From contig JBAXTU010000002.1 in NCBI GenBank assembly GCA_037130015.1, forward strand, positions 7,681 to 71,680: DNA of 64,000 nucleotides. Direction: 5' to 3'. Positions within the stretch are counted from its first letter, which is position 1. Each line of letters starts with the position of its first letter. The notes beneath the pieces are model-generated. The model made no database searches. It had not been told where the DNA came from and saw only the letters and a program-made list of their open reading frames with translations. The DNA comes from JBAXTU01 sp037130015. Its GTDB lineage: Bacteria; Patescibacteriota; Patescibacteriia; 2-01-FULL-39-33. Positions 24,010-34,112 of this stretch are shown here, piece by piece. The position numbers and the translations under genes are program-made.

Positions 24010-25406
24010 TATTTTAATTTCTTAACTATATTTTTAAATTGGTTGCCTCTATCAAATTCATTTTTAAACAAACCAAAACTAGCGCAAGCTGGCGATAATA
24101 AAATAATATCCCCTGCTTTAGCAAAGCTTTTGGCCAGTCCGACAGCATCAATCATTGAAGCTGTTTCTGTCACTAAAAATTTTGAATTGGGCATTAATAA
24201 TTTTTTTATTCTTTCTGAGCCAGTGTCTTTTAAGAGAATAACCACTCTACAATTTTTTTTAATTTCTTTAGCTAATATTTTAAAATCTAATCCTTTATCA
24301 GAACCACCAGCTATTAATATGATATTTTTATTTTTAGCAATGGCTTTTAAAGCTGAGAGTGTGGCTTCTGGCGTGGTAGAAGTGGTGTCATTATAATATT
24401 TAATACCACCGATTTCTTTTAAAAATTCCAAACGATCAGGAATTCCCTTAAAATCCTTAATTACTTTTTTAATATTTAAAATTTTAATACCGCTAATTCT
24501 GGCCGTACAAATAGCGCCCAAGGCATTATACAAATTATGAACCCCAGGAATTTTAATATCAGACACTGAACAAATATTTTGTTCAACACCATTTTGACGA
24601 AAAACAATCTTACCACCTCGGACAAAAATTCCGTTTTCATGTTTGAACTCATGAAGCGAAAACCAAAATCTTTGAGCAGACACAAGACGACCCATTTTTT
24701 TAGTCCAAGCATTATCACGATTTAAAATAACAAAATCATTTTTATCTTGCCAGGCAAAAATATTTTTTTTAGCCTCGGCATAATCTTCCAAATTATCATA
24801 AGTATTTAGATGATCAGGATAAATATTAGTGAACACAGCAATATGGGGCGACAATTTTTTTGATTCCAAAGACTCCAATAACCAAGAAGACAATTCCAAA
24901 ACTATTTTTCCATTTTTTTTAACCTTAGCCATTTGCGACAAAGGCGACTTGGTAATATTGCCGCCAAGCACCGAATTTTTATCCTGAGTTTTTATAAACT
25001 CATAAATCAAAGTTGTGGTCGTACTTTTGCCCCTAGTGCCTGTAATAGCCACGATTCTTTTTTTATCAACCAGCTGAAAAAATAAAGAAATATCTGTTTC
25101 AATAGGAATATTGTTTTCTTTGGCGATTTTTAAAAATTTTGAAGTACGTGGCACGCCTGGATTTTTTATTATCAAATCAGCAGATATAAAATCACTTTCA
25201 CGATGTTCACCCAAAACAAATTTTATTTTCTTGGCATCACTGCCTAGTCGTTTAATTTGTTCCTGTAATTGCTCTTTACTTTTTAAATCCGTCACAGTCA
25301 CTTTGGCTTTTTGAGACAACAAAAATTTAGTGGCGGAAATACCACTACCATCTTCATACAGGCCCAAGCCCATAACCGTGACTTTTTTATTTTTAAGATT
25401 AAGCAT
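24009..25406 (-). CDS. murD: UDP-N-acetylmuramoylalanine--D-glutamate ligase
   Basis: 465 aa. N-terminal domain VTVMGLGLYEDGSGISATKF, P-loop ITGTRGKSTTTTLIYEF (GTRGKST in place of the common GTNGKTT), FTNIYPDHLNTYDNLEDYAEAK, and YYNDTTSTTPEATLSAL in the C-terminal domain. It adds D-Glu to UDP-MurNAc-L-Ala. It follows mraY by 17 bp. Confidence 0.95.
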   Translation of the reverse strand: MLNLKNKKVTVMGLGLYEDGSGISATKFLLSQKAKVTVTDLKSKEQLQEQIKRLGSDAKKIKFVLGEHRESDFISADLIIKNPGVPRTSKFLKIAKENNIPIETDISLFFQLVDKKRIVAITGTRGKSTTTTLIYEFIKTQDKNSVLGGNITKSPLSQMAKVKKNGKIVLELSSWLLESLESKKLSPHIAVFTNIYPDHLNTYDNLEDYAEAKKNIFAWQDKNDFVILNRDNAWTKKMGRLVSAQRFWFSLHEFKHENGIFVRGGKIVFRQNGVEQNICSVSDIKIPGVHNLYNALGAICTARISGIKILNIKKVIKDFKGIPDRLEFLKEIGGIKYYNDTTSTTPEATLSALKAIAKNKNIILIAGGSDKGLDFKILAKEIKKNCRVVILLKDTGSERIKKLLMPNSKFLVTETASMIDAVGLAKSFAKAGDIILLSPACASFGLFKNEFDRGNQFKNIVKKLK

Positions 25407-25423
25407 TATTAATTTTAATTATC

Positions 25424-26488
25424 TTAGTGCCACGCCCCCCTGTCCAGCAAAAAAATCGCAAGTCCCACAATAGACATCATGGCCGATATTACCCAGAAAC
25501 GCATCACCACCTTGGCCTCGGGCCAACCCAGCGCTTCAAAATGATGATGAATAGGGGCTGACAAAAAAACTTTTTTGCCATTTCTAAATTTCTTTGATAG
25601 CACTTGAATAATCACAGACATTGATTCAACCACAAACAAAAAACCAATGATCGGCAAAAGAAAAACCGCATTAGTATAGAGCGCCATAATCGCCAAAGTG
25701 ACGCCGAGCGCCATAGCGCCAGTATCACCCATAAAAAATCTGGCTGGTGGAATATTGAACCACAAAAAAGCCAACAACGCGCCAATAACCACCCCGCAAA
25801 AAGCAGCCAAATCATAATGGCCTTGAAAAAAAGCAATAGCACAAAAAGATAAGAAAGAAGTGAGCAGAGTGCCACCAGCCAACCCATCAAGTCCGTCAAT
25901 TTCATTAACCGAAAAAGCCGTAGCCACCACGATAAAAATCACTAGTGGCAAATACCATAAGCCTAAATTAAAAGTGGCCACAAAAGGCACATGAATAAAA
26001 TCCCATTGCAATTTGAAATAAAACCACCAAGCCACGGCCATAGCAATCAGAGTATAAACCATCAGCCGATGCTTCACTGATAAGCCTCCGCCATAAGGCC
26101 CGATTTTTCTCACATTTAAATAATCATCAAAAAGACCAACCAGGGCTGTAGCTACTAGCGCGCCTAGTGGCAACCAAGTCTCACTCCTACTTAAAAAATT
26201 CAAACTACTAAACACATGATCAAATATTTGACTCAAATAAAAAAACCCTAGGGAAATAATTAGTACTGTCAACCAGATAAGAATCCCACCCATAGACGGA
26301 GTGCCTGATTTTTTTTGATGCAGGTTGGAAAAAATAGGCGCCTTCTCAGAAGTCCTGATTTGCTTACCCAATTTATATTTGTACAAAAAATGAGTCAAAA
26401 GTGGCGTCCACAAAACAGCTACAGCGAATGACAAAAAAATCAAACAGAAAATTTTAATGACATAAAAATTACCGACTGCCTCAGGCAT
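25424..26488 (-). CDS. mraY: Phospho-N-acetylmuramoyl-pentapeptide-transferase
   Basis: 354 aa, polytopic. Motifs: GTPSMGGILIW, LFDDYLNVRK (the DD pair), NEIDGLDGLAGGT, GDTGAMALG and the cytoplasmic APIHHHFEALGW near the C-terminus. It makes lipid I from UDP-MurNAc-pentapeptide and undecaprenyl phosphate. It lies 11 bp after the 125-aa membrane gene. Confidence 0.97.
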   Translation of the reverse strand: MPEAVGNFYVIKIFCLIFLSFAVAVLWTPLLTHFLYKYKLGKQIRTSEKAPIFSNLHQKKSGTPSMGGILIWLTVLIISLGFFYLSQIFDHVFSSLNFLSRSETWLPLGALVATALVGLFDDYLNVRKIGPYGGGLSVKHRLMVYTLIAMAVAWWFYFKLQWDFIHVPFVATFNLGLWYLPLVIFIVVATAFSVNEIDGLDGLAGGTLLTSFLSFCAIAFFQGHYDLAAFCGVVIGALLAFLWFNIPPARFFMGDTGAMALGVTLAIMALYTNAVFLLPIIGFLFVVESMSVIIQVLSKKFRNGKKVFLSAPIHHHFEALGWPEAKVVMRFWVISAMMSIVGLAIFLLDRGAWH

Positions 26489-26499
26489 AAAATAAAAAA

Positions 26500-26877
26500 T
26501 TAAAAATTAATATAAATTAATAAAGAACCGGCCAACAAAACAATCAAATTAAAAATCAAAGCCGACAAGACAAAAAAATAACTTAACATTCTTTGCTTTA
26601 AATAGATATGAAAAATAATCAAAAAATTAATTACTAAAACAATTAGCCCGCTAGCCGGAAGCAATAGCACTTGTTGCCATGGCCCCAAAGAGCTAATCCC
26701 AAAATAAACAGTATAACCTAGAATAATATATTCTGTTGATTGCCAAAAATTAAAAAATAATATTATCCACAGAATAATATTAATGATAATGGAAGCAACT
26801 AGGCCACCAAGGATGATTTTGTTTCTGGCCGAGACTCGTGCCAAAGAAAAAACCTCTGAGAGACGCAATAAAAACAT
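26500..26877 (-). CDS. Small membrane protein heading the mur cluster (125 aa)
   Basis: Three predicted TM helices (about residues 22-45, 70-95, 100-122) and a short basic N-terminus. There are no recognised motifs. It is the first gene of the minus-strand mur operon, directly upstream of mraY, so a role in cell-wall synthesis or division is suggested by context only. Confidence 0.6.
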   Translation of the reverse strand: MFLLRLSEVFSLARVSARNKIILGGLVASIIINIILWIILFFNFWQSTEYIILGYTVYFGISSLGPWQQVLLLPASGLIVLVINFLIIFHIYLKQRMLSYFFVLSALIFNLIVLLAGSLLIYINF

Positions 26878-26907
26878 AATTTGACTATATTTGTCTACTA
26901 TTATTTA

Positions 26908-26937
26908 ATTATAAACGATAATAGTCATAATTGTCCA
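26908..26937 (-). promoter_or_regulatory. Putative promoter of the mur cluster
   Basis: On the minus strand TGGACA (26932-26937), an 18-bp spacer and TATAAT (26908-26913), 31 bp before the ATG at 26877. Confidence 0.6.
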
Positions 26938-26940
26938 CTA

Positions 26941-26969
26941 TTGACAACTTTATGTTTATATTGTAATGT
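26941..26969 (+). promoter_or_regulatory. Putative promoter of the polysaccharide cluster
   Basis: TTGACA (26941-26946), a 17-bp spacer and TAATGT (26964-26969), about 50 bp before the ATG at 27020 and back to back with the mur promoter. Confidence 0.65.
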
Positions 26970-27019
26970 AAAAGGTTAAATATTTAAATCTAAAAAAATA
27001 TCTAAATTTAAACAAAAAT

Positions 27020-27817
27020 ATGGAACAAGAAAAAATCTTTAGTTTAAAAAACATTCTCACTGTGGCTTTTGTTGCCACTATTGTGACTGTTTTAACTTTG
27101 GGCCTTAGTTTATGGCAAACCCCAAAATACAAAGCCTCAGCCAAATTGATGGTGATCATTAATCAAGATAACGTTGATTCCTACACAGCTTCACGCTCTG
27201 CTGACTATATCGCCAACATTCTTACTGAGGTATTGTATTCAAATTCTTTCATGAATCAAGTACTGACCAGCGGATTTAATGTCCAAGACAACTTCGGCTT
27301 TTCAACTGATGAGCGCCTAAATAATTGGGAAAAAGAAGTCAAAACTCAAGTCAAGCAAAATGAAGGCATTATTCTTTTGGATGTTATGGGTGATGATCAG
27401 AGCCAAGCTCAAAAAATTGCCCAATCAACCAGCTATCTATTAATGACTAGAAACAGCGACTATCATGGTTTGGGCAATAAAATTTCAGTCAAAATTCTAG
27501 ACAATGCCTCTATTTCTTACACTTGGTCACAAAACAAAATTGCCACTAATACTGGCTTGGGCTTTTTAGCCGGCTTAGTTTTGGGCTTCTTCTTTATTAT
27601 TATCTTCCCTCAACAACAACTCTTGGCTGTCTTTTTCGGCTATGGCAAAAAAAGAAAAGATGAAACCATTGAACTGACACAGCCAGAAGACTATTGGTCT
27701 CAAAATTATGAAACACCTACATTTCCAACTGAAATAATTAATGAGACTGAATCAGAACAAGAACAAACAGAAGAAAACAAAACCGACAAAAACGGCAACC
27801 AGTACTACGGCTGGTAA
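27020..27817 (+). CDS. Wzz/YveK-like polysaccharide chain-length or co-polymerase protein
   Basis: 265 aa. A TM helix near 15-35 is followed by a Wzz-type periplasmic/external domain (YKASAKLMVIINQDNVDSYT, SADYIANILTEVLYS), a second TM helix near 185-205 (GLGFLAGLVLGFFFIIIFP) and an acidic cytoplasmic tail with many Glu. The two-TM hairpin layout matches capsule co-polymerases without a fused kinase. First gene of the exopolysaccharide operon. Confidence 0.82.
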   Translation: MEQEKIFSLKNILTVAFVATIVTVLTLGLSLWQTPKYKASAKLMVIINQDNVDSYTASRSADYIANILTEVLYSNSFMNQVLTSGFNVQDNFGFSTDERLNNWEKEVKTQVKQNEGIILLDVMGDDQSQAQKIAQSTSYLLMTRNSDYHGLGNKISVKILDNASISYTWSQNKIATNTGLGFLAGLVLGFFFIIIFPQQQLLAVFFGYGKKRKDETIELTQPEDYWSQNYETPTFPTEIINETESEQEQTEENKTDKNGNQYYGW

Positions 27818-27848
27818 AAAATAATAAAATATTTCTTAACTAAAAGTC

Positions 27849-29285
27849 ATGATTATCGGCAACAGACAAATCAGCCAAACGACTTTTTACCAAACAGTGG
27901 CCTATACCTATTTGGCCACTTTTGTTATTACCTCAATTTTTTTGGGCCTGTCACCAATTTTATTCGCTTTATTTACCGCAGTCGGAGCAATTTTTATTTT
28001 AGCTTACGCTGAACTCGGACTGTGGCTAATTATTGTTTTTACCATGTTATTTGAAAGATTTTTCACGCTTCAACCACTTATCATCAACCAAAATACTTAT
28101 AAACTATACCCACTGGATATTGTCATGGGCCTTTTAATTTTCAGTATTTTGTTTTCATTAATCAAATCAAAAAATAAAAATAAAATCACCATTGGCTGGC
28201 CAGAAAAATTAATCCTGCTGTTTATCACTATTTCCGGATTATATTTTATCAGAAGTCTATTTGATATTAATGCCGATTTTGATGTGGCTTTTAGCAGTTT
28301 CAAAAATTATGCTTTTTATCCCCTGCTTTATTTCATTACAATCTATCTTATAAATGACGCTAAAAAATTCAAGCATACCTTGCATACCATTCTAATATCT
28401 GGAGTACTGATTATTGGTTTTATTATTATCGGTGTCATTACTGGCCAAGGTTTGTGGACAGAATATACTCCGCTTTCTACCGCTGGTGTTCGCTTACTCG
28501 CAGGTACACACGCCTTTTATCTAGTTTTATGTTCGCTGATTGTTTTGTCACTCCTAGCTTATAAAAGATTTTTCAGCAACCAGTTGCCAACCATGATTTT
28601 ATGGATCTGGTCATTTGGTATTGCTATGTCTTTAATGCGCCATCTGTGGCTGGGTTTAGTTTTTGGCGGAGCTGTTATTTTTGCACTCATACCGAGAAAA
28701 AATAAAAAAATCCTAGCTTCTTATGGCGGTAAAAATATTTTAACCGTCTTTGCTATTTTGGTTGTTCTTATTATGGCTGGCAATATTTTCTTTACTTATG
28801 ATTTAAATAATCCGGTTTTTAATTTTTTGCAAGATTTGCAAATTAGAGCCGCTTCTATTGGCAACACTTCTATTGACACCAGTGTTGCTTGGCGTTTTAG
28901 TTTGTGGCAATCAGCTCAAGAAGTCTGGTTGACCAATCCTATTTTTGGTATTGGTTTGGGGCATATTATTCCGCTAGAACTTGACGGCTGGAGAACTTTT
29001 GAAGAAGTACGCAATCTACACAACTCACTATTAGCTATTTTGGTGCAAATGGGACTGCTCGGCTTGATTTCATTTTTAGGACTGATTGCCTCTGTACTGA
29101 TTACCAGCAGAAAAAAGATTTTTAATGATCAAAATTTAACACCATATTATATCGGACTTTATGCTGGCGTAGCAGTCATTCTTTTTTGCAGTTTATTTCA
29201 GCCTTATTTTGAAACTAATTTGACCGCGATTTTTTTGTGGATTTTCTTAGGCCTAATTGCCACCAGCCGTAATCTCAAAACTTAA
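27849..29285 (+). CDS. O-antigen ligase/polymerase-like membrane protein (Wzy/WaaL family)
   Basis: 478 aa with about twelve TM helices. The large external loop near the C-terminus contains the O-antigen ligase pattern WRFSLWQSAQEVW...NPIFGIGLGH and LHNSLLAILVQMGLLG, with the conserved His and Arg. It polymerises or ligates lipid-linked glycan repeat units on the outer face of the membrane. It lies between the Wzz-like gene and a GT4 enzyme, which suits Wzy. Ligase and polymerase cannot be told apart by sequence. Confidence 0.8.
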   Translation: MIIGNRQISQTTFYQTVAYTYLATFVITSIFLGLSPILFALFTAVGAIFILAYAELGLWLIIVFTMLFERFFTLQPLIINQNTYKLYPLDIVMGLLIFSILFSLIKSKNKNKITIGWPEKLILLFITISGLYFIRSLFDINADFDVAFSSFKNYAFYPLLYFITIYLINDAKKFKHTLHTILISGVLIIGFIIIGVITGQGLWTEYTPLSTAGVRLLAGTHAFYLVLCSLIVLSLLAYKRFFSNQLPTMILWIWSFGIAMSLMRHLWLGLVFGGAVIFALIPRKNKKILASYGGKNILTVFAILVVLIMAGNIFFTYDLNNPVFNFLQDLQIRAASIGNTSIDTSVAWRFSLWQSAQEVWLTNPIFGIGLGHIIPLELDGWRTFEEVRNLHNSLLAILVQMGLLGLISFLGLIASVLITSRKKIFNDQNLTPYYIGLYAGVAVILFCSLFQPYFETNLTAIFLWIFLGLIATSRNLKT

Positions 29286-29289
29286 TTTT

Positions 29290-30489
29290 ATGAAGATACT
29301 CGTTATCAACAAATTTTTATATCCCAAGGGCGGAGCCGAAACTTATCTGCTTGCCCTTTCAAAACTTTTGCGCCAAGATGGCCATGAGGTGATTTATTTT
29401 TCCCAACAAAATAAAAAAAATATTTCTGCCTCAACAGCTAAATATTTTTTACCAGATTTGGATTTGTCAGGCCAAAATAAAAAAAATATTTTAGGTCTAG
29501 GACGAATTTTTTGGTCTTTTTCAGCTCAAAAAAAATTAGATCAATTAATTAAAACAGAAAAACCAGACTTGGTGCATCTGCACAATATTTATCATCAAAT
29601 TTCCCCTTCAATTCTTAAAACCATCAAAAAACATAACCTGCCAGTAGTCATGACCGTGCATGATTTTAAATTAGTCAAACATGATTATACTCTGCGCGCC
29701 GATGGCCAAAAAACCAGACACAAAAATTCACTGGCTATTGATTTATTACTCAAGGCTGAAATGACTTTTCATAAACTGTTAAAAATTTATGAAAAAAATA
29801 TTGATTTGTTTATTGCACCATCAGAATTTGTAAAAAAAGAACTGCTAAAAAAAGGCTTTGACGAAAAAAAAATCATAGTAGTACCACATTTTATTGACTT
29901 AACTACTTACCCTAATTCTCAAAATACCGAAGCTGGAGATTATATTCTTTACGCTGGCCGATTGGACGAAAGTAAAGGCGTTGATCTATTAATAAAAGTG
30001 GCCAATCGTATCAATAATAATTTAAAATTAAAAATTGCCGGCACGGGCCCGCAAGAGAAAAAACTGCACGAACTGGTAAAAAAACTAGGCGCTGAAAAAA
30101 AAGTAGAATTTTTAAAACACTTGGACAAACAGCAATTAATCAATGTGATTAAAAATTGTCGCTTCACAGTTTTTCCTTCGCGAGTACACGAAACTTTTGG
30201 CTTGGGAATTTTAGAAAGCTATGCTTGTTTCAAGCCAACCTTGGCTTCTAGGGCAGGCGCCTTTACTGAAATTTTACAAGATGGCCAAACTGGTATATTA
30301 TTTGAAGTGAACGATGCCATCGGATTAAAAAAAATAATTGAGACTTTATGGAATGGTCCAAGCTTGGCAGTTATGGGGAAAAAAGGAAGAAAACTAGTAG
30401 AACAAAAATATCAACCACAAAAACATTTAGAACAAATTTTAAACATCTATAATAATTTAAAAGATGAAAAAAATTCTGCTGGCAATTAG
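29290..30489 (+). CDS. Glycosyltransferase family 4
   Basis: 399 aa from MKILVINKFLYPKGGAETYL; the frame is open 33 nt further upstream, but that overlaps the previous gene and the GT-B start pattern begins here. The donor-binding half has LYAGRLDESKGVDLLIKV, KIAGTGPQEKKL and the E(x7)E motif in FPSRVHETFGLGILESYAC. Retaining GT-B enzyme acting at the cytoplasmic membrane; sugar not predictable. Overlaps the next gene by 26 bp. Confidence 0.92.
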   Translation: MKILVINKFLYPKGGAETYLLALSKLLRQDGHEVIYFSQQNKKNISASTAKYFLPDLDLSGQNKKNILGLGRIFWSFSAQKKLDQLIKTEKPDLVHLHNIYHQISPSILKTIKKHNLPVVMTVHDFKLVKHDYTLRADGQKTRHKNSLAIDLLLKAEMTFHKLLKIYEKNIDLFIAPSEFVKKELLKKGFDEKKIIVVPHFIDLTTYPNSQNTEAGDYILYAGRLDESKGVDLLIKVANRINNNLKLKIAGTGPQEKKLHELVKKLGAEKKVEFLKHLDKQQLINVIKNCRFTVFPSRVHETFGLGILESYACFKPTLASRAGAFTEILQDGQTGILFEVNDAIGLKKIIETLWNGPSLAVMGKKGRKLVEQKYQPQKHLEQILNIYNNLKDEKNSAGN

Positions 30490-32494
30490 TTTCTGTTTTT
30501 TAATTACAGCCATACCAGCCAATGCTAATGACAATTCAAATTATACTTTATTGACCACCCGATATCCGCGAGTGGTCAATTTATATTGGAAAACACCCAT
30601 AACTCAAGCTGAGGCCAAAAAACTGGCCAAGTGGGATATGTTGGCACTCTCCATGGATGCACAAATTGACAGCTCCGACTCCATAAAATATATCAGGCAA
30701 TTAAATCCCAAAATAGTTATTTTGGCCTATACCTCAGCTACCGAGATTCCGCTTGAAACTCGCCTAAATATTATGGAACCACATGGCCTTGGCCTTTGGC
30801 ATGATCTTATTAGCGACATCAGTCCAGAGTGGTATCTAAAAACAACCGACGGGCAAAATATTTCTTGGTGGCCAGGCAATGTTTCTATGAATCTTTATGC
30901 TACGGACAAAAACGGTCGCACTTATGGGGATTATTTATCAGATTTTTTTGCCAAAAAAGTGCTCACCACCGGACTTTGGGATGGTTTGCTTTTTGACAAC
31001 ACTTGGCAGAATATTTCTTACATCAACAAAAAAATAGACATTGACGCAAATGGAGAAATTGATGCTCCGGAAAAAATTGACGGCTTATGGCATGAAAGTT
31101 ATGAAAATTTATTTTCACAAATAAGAAACCAAATCGGCGCCAAATATTTAATTATCGGCAATGGCGATGGCTATTATCAAACAAATACTAATGGCCGAAT
31201 GTTTGAAGGTTTTCCCGAGATTGGCGAAGGCGGTTGGACAGGACAAATGCCAAAATATCAAGACAACATCATAGACGGCTATGTGCCACGAGTTAATATT
31301 ATAAATTCAGACGCCAATAACACAGACAATCAAAACGATTTTAAAGATATGCGCTATGGACTGTCCAACACTCTCATGGGCGACGGTTTTTACAGCTTTG
31401 ATTACGGCCCGGACTTGCGTGAACAATTTTGGTGGTATGACGAATATGACGCCAATTTAGGACAACCGATTTCTACGCCATTTAATTTTTTTGATAAAAA
31501 TAATGCCAGTCTCACGCCTAGCGTTTGGCAAAGAAATTTCTCCCAAGGCATTGTGCTAGTCAATTCAACAGAACAGCCACAAACCATAAATCTTGATCAG
31601 CCCTATGAAAAAATAAACGGCACTCAGGATTTAAAAGTTAATAATGGAGAAACAATTGAAAGCGCCACTATCCCCGCTCATGACGGCCTGATTTTATTTA
31701 AACCTATTACCAGTCTTGATGATATTATTTTTATAAATAATTATAATATCAAAATTTTCAGTGGCGATGGACGAAGCGTGCGCAAAATTTTTTCTATTGA
31801 TGATCAAAATTTTGCAAGTAATTTAAAAATTATTAATACCGACATTAATAATGATGGACAAGATGAAATAATTACCGCTGACAAAAATAAAATTTCCATC
31901 TATAACGCCGACCATAAATTAATAAACTATTTTTATCCGCTTGGGACAAAATATACTGGGGGAATTTCTTTGGCCATTGGTGATTTGTCTGGCGACAAAA
32001 AAACAGAAATCGTAGTTGGTGGCGAAACTGGCAATGCCAATCTAATAAAAATATTCAACACTTCAGGAAAACTATTGCGATCGTTTAATGCTTATAATAA
32101 AAATTATAAAAGCATTGGCGTGAATGTGGCTTTAGGAGACACTAATGGCGATGGCAAAATGGAAATTATCACTGGCGCTAGCTATGGCTATGCACCAATT
32201 ATAAAAATTTTTAGTGATATGGGGAAAATTTTAAACAATGGTTTTTTGGCTTATGACAACAAATTCAAAGGTGGAGTCAATGTGGCGTCTGGCAACATTA
32301 ATAGCGATGGCCGGGCCGAAATTATCACCGGCCCAGACCTTGGTGGCGGACCGCAAATTCGCACTTTTGATGCCAAAGGCAAACTATTAAACTCTTGGTG
32401 GGCTGGTGAAACCACTGGTAATCAAGGTATTAAAATTGGCACAACAGATATTGACGGCGATGGCGAATCTGAAATTTTAACTTTTAAAAAATAA
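30464..32494 (+). CDS. Secreted GHL15-like glycoside hydrolase with FG-GAP/VCBS repeats
   Basis: 676 aa. Signal peptide MKKILLAISFCFLITAIPAN, cleaved after ANA about residue 21. Residues 35-415 look like a TIM-barrel 'hypothetical glycosyl hydrolase family 15' domain (RYPRVVNLYWK, LFDNTW, EGFPEIGEGGW, DGFYSFDYG). Residues 420-676 carry five calcium-type FG-GAP motifs (DINNDGQDEIITA, GDLSGDKKTEIVVGG, GDTNGDGKMEIITGA, NINSDGRAEIITG, DIDGDGESEILTF), a propeller-like binding module. It probably trims or binds the exopolysaccharide made by the adjoining genes. Catalytic residues are not assigned. Confidence 0.75.
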   Translation: MKKILLAISFCFLITAIPANANDNSNYTLLTTRYPRVVNLYWKTPITQAEAKKLAKWDMLALSMDAQIDSSDSIKYIRQLNPKIVILAYTSATEIPLETRLNIMEPHGLGLWHDLISDISPEWYLKTTDGQNISWWPGNVSMNLYATDKNGRTYGDYLSDFFAKKVLTTGLWDGLLFDNTWQNISYINKKIDIDANGEIDAPEKIDGLWHESYENLFSQIRNQIGAKYLIIGNGDGYYQTNTNGRMFEGFPEIGEGGWTGQMPKYQDNIIDGYVPRVNIINSDANNTDNQNDFKDMRYGLSNTLMGDGFYSFDYGPDLREQFWWYDEYDANLGQPISTPFNFFDKNNASLTPSVWQRNFSQGIVLVNSTEQPQTINLDQPYEKINGTQDLKVNNGETIESATIPAHDGLILFKPITSLDDIIFINNYNIKIFSGDGRSVRKIFSIDDQNFASNLKIINTDINNDGQDEIITADKNKISIYNADHKLINYFYPLGTKYTGGISLAIGDLSGDKKTEIVVGGETGNANLIKIFNTSGKLLRSFNAYNKNYKSIGVNVALGDTNGDGKMEIITGASYGYAPIIKIFSDMGKILNNGFLAYDNKFKGGVNVASGNINSDGRAEIITGPDLGGGPQIRTFDAKGKLLNSWWAGETTGNQGIKIGTTDIDGDGESEILTFKK

Positions 32495-32540
32495 AATAAT
32501 AGCTAAAATAAGCTAAAAAATACCAAAAAAATACTTCCCC

Positions 32541-32569
32541 TTGACAAAAAAACCTTTATTTGCTAATAT
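32541..32569 (+). promoter_or_regulatory. Sigma70 promoter of the first Ig lipoprotein
   Basis: TTGACA (32541-32546), a 17-bp spacer and TAATAT (32564-32569). The 167-nt leader that follows contains an inverted repeat TTAATGT-TTGG-ACATTAA (about 32622-32639). It explains the 242-bp gap before 32737. Confidence 0.75.
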
Positions 32570-32736
32570 ACTTTATTAAACTTTTGTGGCTATTGCCCTA
32601 TCATGGCAAAATTGCAAAAGATTAATGTTTGGACATTAACAACATAAGTGAGAAGTCGCAATAAACTCTGACAGAGCCCATCGCTCGACAGAGAATGTGA
32701 CTTAAAAAAACAGCCCTACGGGCAAGGAGTAGTACC

Positions 32737-34050
32737 ATGAATAAGAATTTGTTTTTCGCAATGCTTGTAACCCTAACCGCAACCATTCTCATTGGTTGCC
32801 CACCCCCGGACACTAACCTGGCCACGACACTGAAAGTGACGGCCGACTTCTACAAGACGACCGCCCACGAGGGAGGAACGGACAGTTATCTGTTTTCTCT
32901 AGACGGTGCCAATAATCAAGTGTCCGCCACCCAACCAACCAACGGCGCCGACTACTTCATTTTAAGTATTGAGGCGGTCAATAGTGCCAACATACCGGCA
33001 GACTTTTCCTGGGACGTGTCCGTCTCGGAAAACGACGGACCACTACTTCCATTATCTGGGAAGTTCGGGGCTGGCGACGGTGACGCGAAGCTAAGGCTTT
33101 ACCTTGAGGACTTTTCCTCTGAATTCACGATAGTTGTAAATTCCAAGGCCGGCCAACAGAACTCTGATGGAGTAAATCTCAGCGAATGGAAACAGTCGCG
33201 GACGATTTCACTCTCACAGTCTGTTGCCAAAAAACCAACAGAAGGTGAAGGTGAAGGTGAAGGTGAAGCAGTGGTAGCTGGATTACCAGTCATCACAACC
33301 CAACCTCCAGCCACTTTGTCGGCCGATGTTGGTGAACAAGTGACCATTAGCCTGACAGCTACTGGCGCCACTTCGTATCAGTGGTACGACAATAGTGTCG
33401 CTATTACCGAGGCAAATTGGCCAGAAATAGCCAAATATTCCTCAGGATGGAATACCAATACATTGGTGATCTTTTCCTGCGGAACGCTAAACGCTGGTTT
33501 TTATCAGTGTAAGGTCACAAATTCCGCTGGGACAATACTTTCCAGTGGATGTAAACTGACCATAACTAATGGAAACGGTGCGGTCACTGAAGGTGAGGGT
33601 GAAGGCGAAGGCGAAACTGGAGGAGGTACTCCCCCTGGAAGTGACGGTGGACGAGTCAAAGTAAATTTGACCGCCACAGCCGGAGCAAAAACTCTAACAG
33701 GAGTTTTTGATAACTTCTCCAGCAAGGATTTTTCATCCTTGTTTATTAACGGCACTGGTATAACAATGGGATCAGGACTACAGATAAAACTGTGCCTGTT
33801 CTATATTGAAAAACCAGGCAACGGTTCCCAACCAGCCAAGACCATCACTGGAACAGTAGCCAGTGACGGCAAAACAATCACCTGGGATCTGGGAGGATTG
33901 ACCACGGATGCGGTCAAGACCAACTGGAAAATAACTATGATAGCCGTTACCAGTAGCAAAGAATACTGGTTAAATACCGGTATGCTAGATGCTTTCTGGA
34001 ACGGCACTATTATGAGCCGTCTATCAGATGGCAACTACGCTGGGTCATAA
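32737..34050 (+). CDS. Lipoprotein with one Ig-like domain and Glu-Gly linkers
   Basis: 437 aa. Lipoprotein signal MNKNLFFAMLVTLTATILIGC with Cys at about 21. Residues about 30-165 form a beta-rich domain. A short (EG)n linker (about 169-177) precedes an I-set-like Ig domain (PVITTQPPATLSADVGEQVT, YQWYDNS, GFYQCKVTNSAG). A second (EG)n linker (about 285-293) leads to a C-terminal beta domain. AAGGAG is 7-8 nt before the ATG. The gene is clearly more GC-rich than its neighbours and uses codons such as GGC, GAC and ACC, suggesting transfer. Surface adhesin or binding protein; ligand unknown. Confidence 0.8.
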   Translation: MNKNLFFAMLVTLTATILIGCPPPDTNLATTLKVTADFYKTTAHEGGTDSYLFSLDGANNQVSATQPTNGADYFILSIEAVNSANIPADFSWDVSVSENDGPLLPLSGKFGAGDGDAKLRLYLEDFSSEFTIVVNSKAGQQNSDGVNLSEWKQSRTISLSQSVAKKPTEGEGEGEGEAVVAGLPVITTQPPATLSADVGEQVTISLTATGATSYQWYDNSVAITEANWPEIAKYSSGWNTNTLVIFSCGTLNAGFYQCKVTNSAGTILSSGCKLTITNGNGAVTEGEGEGEGETGGGTPPGSDGGRVKVNLTATAGAKTLTGVFDNFSSKDFSSLFINGTGITMGSGLQIKLCLFYIEKPGNGSQPAKTITGTVASDGKTITWDLGGLTTDAVKTNWKITMIAVTSSKEYWLNTGMLDAFWNGTIMSRLSDGNYAGS

Positions 34051-34112
34051 ACCCAGCCCAACAAAAAGGGTAAATGACTTTCCCTAAACAAGTCATAAAT
34101 TCGCACAAACCC

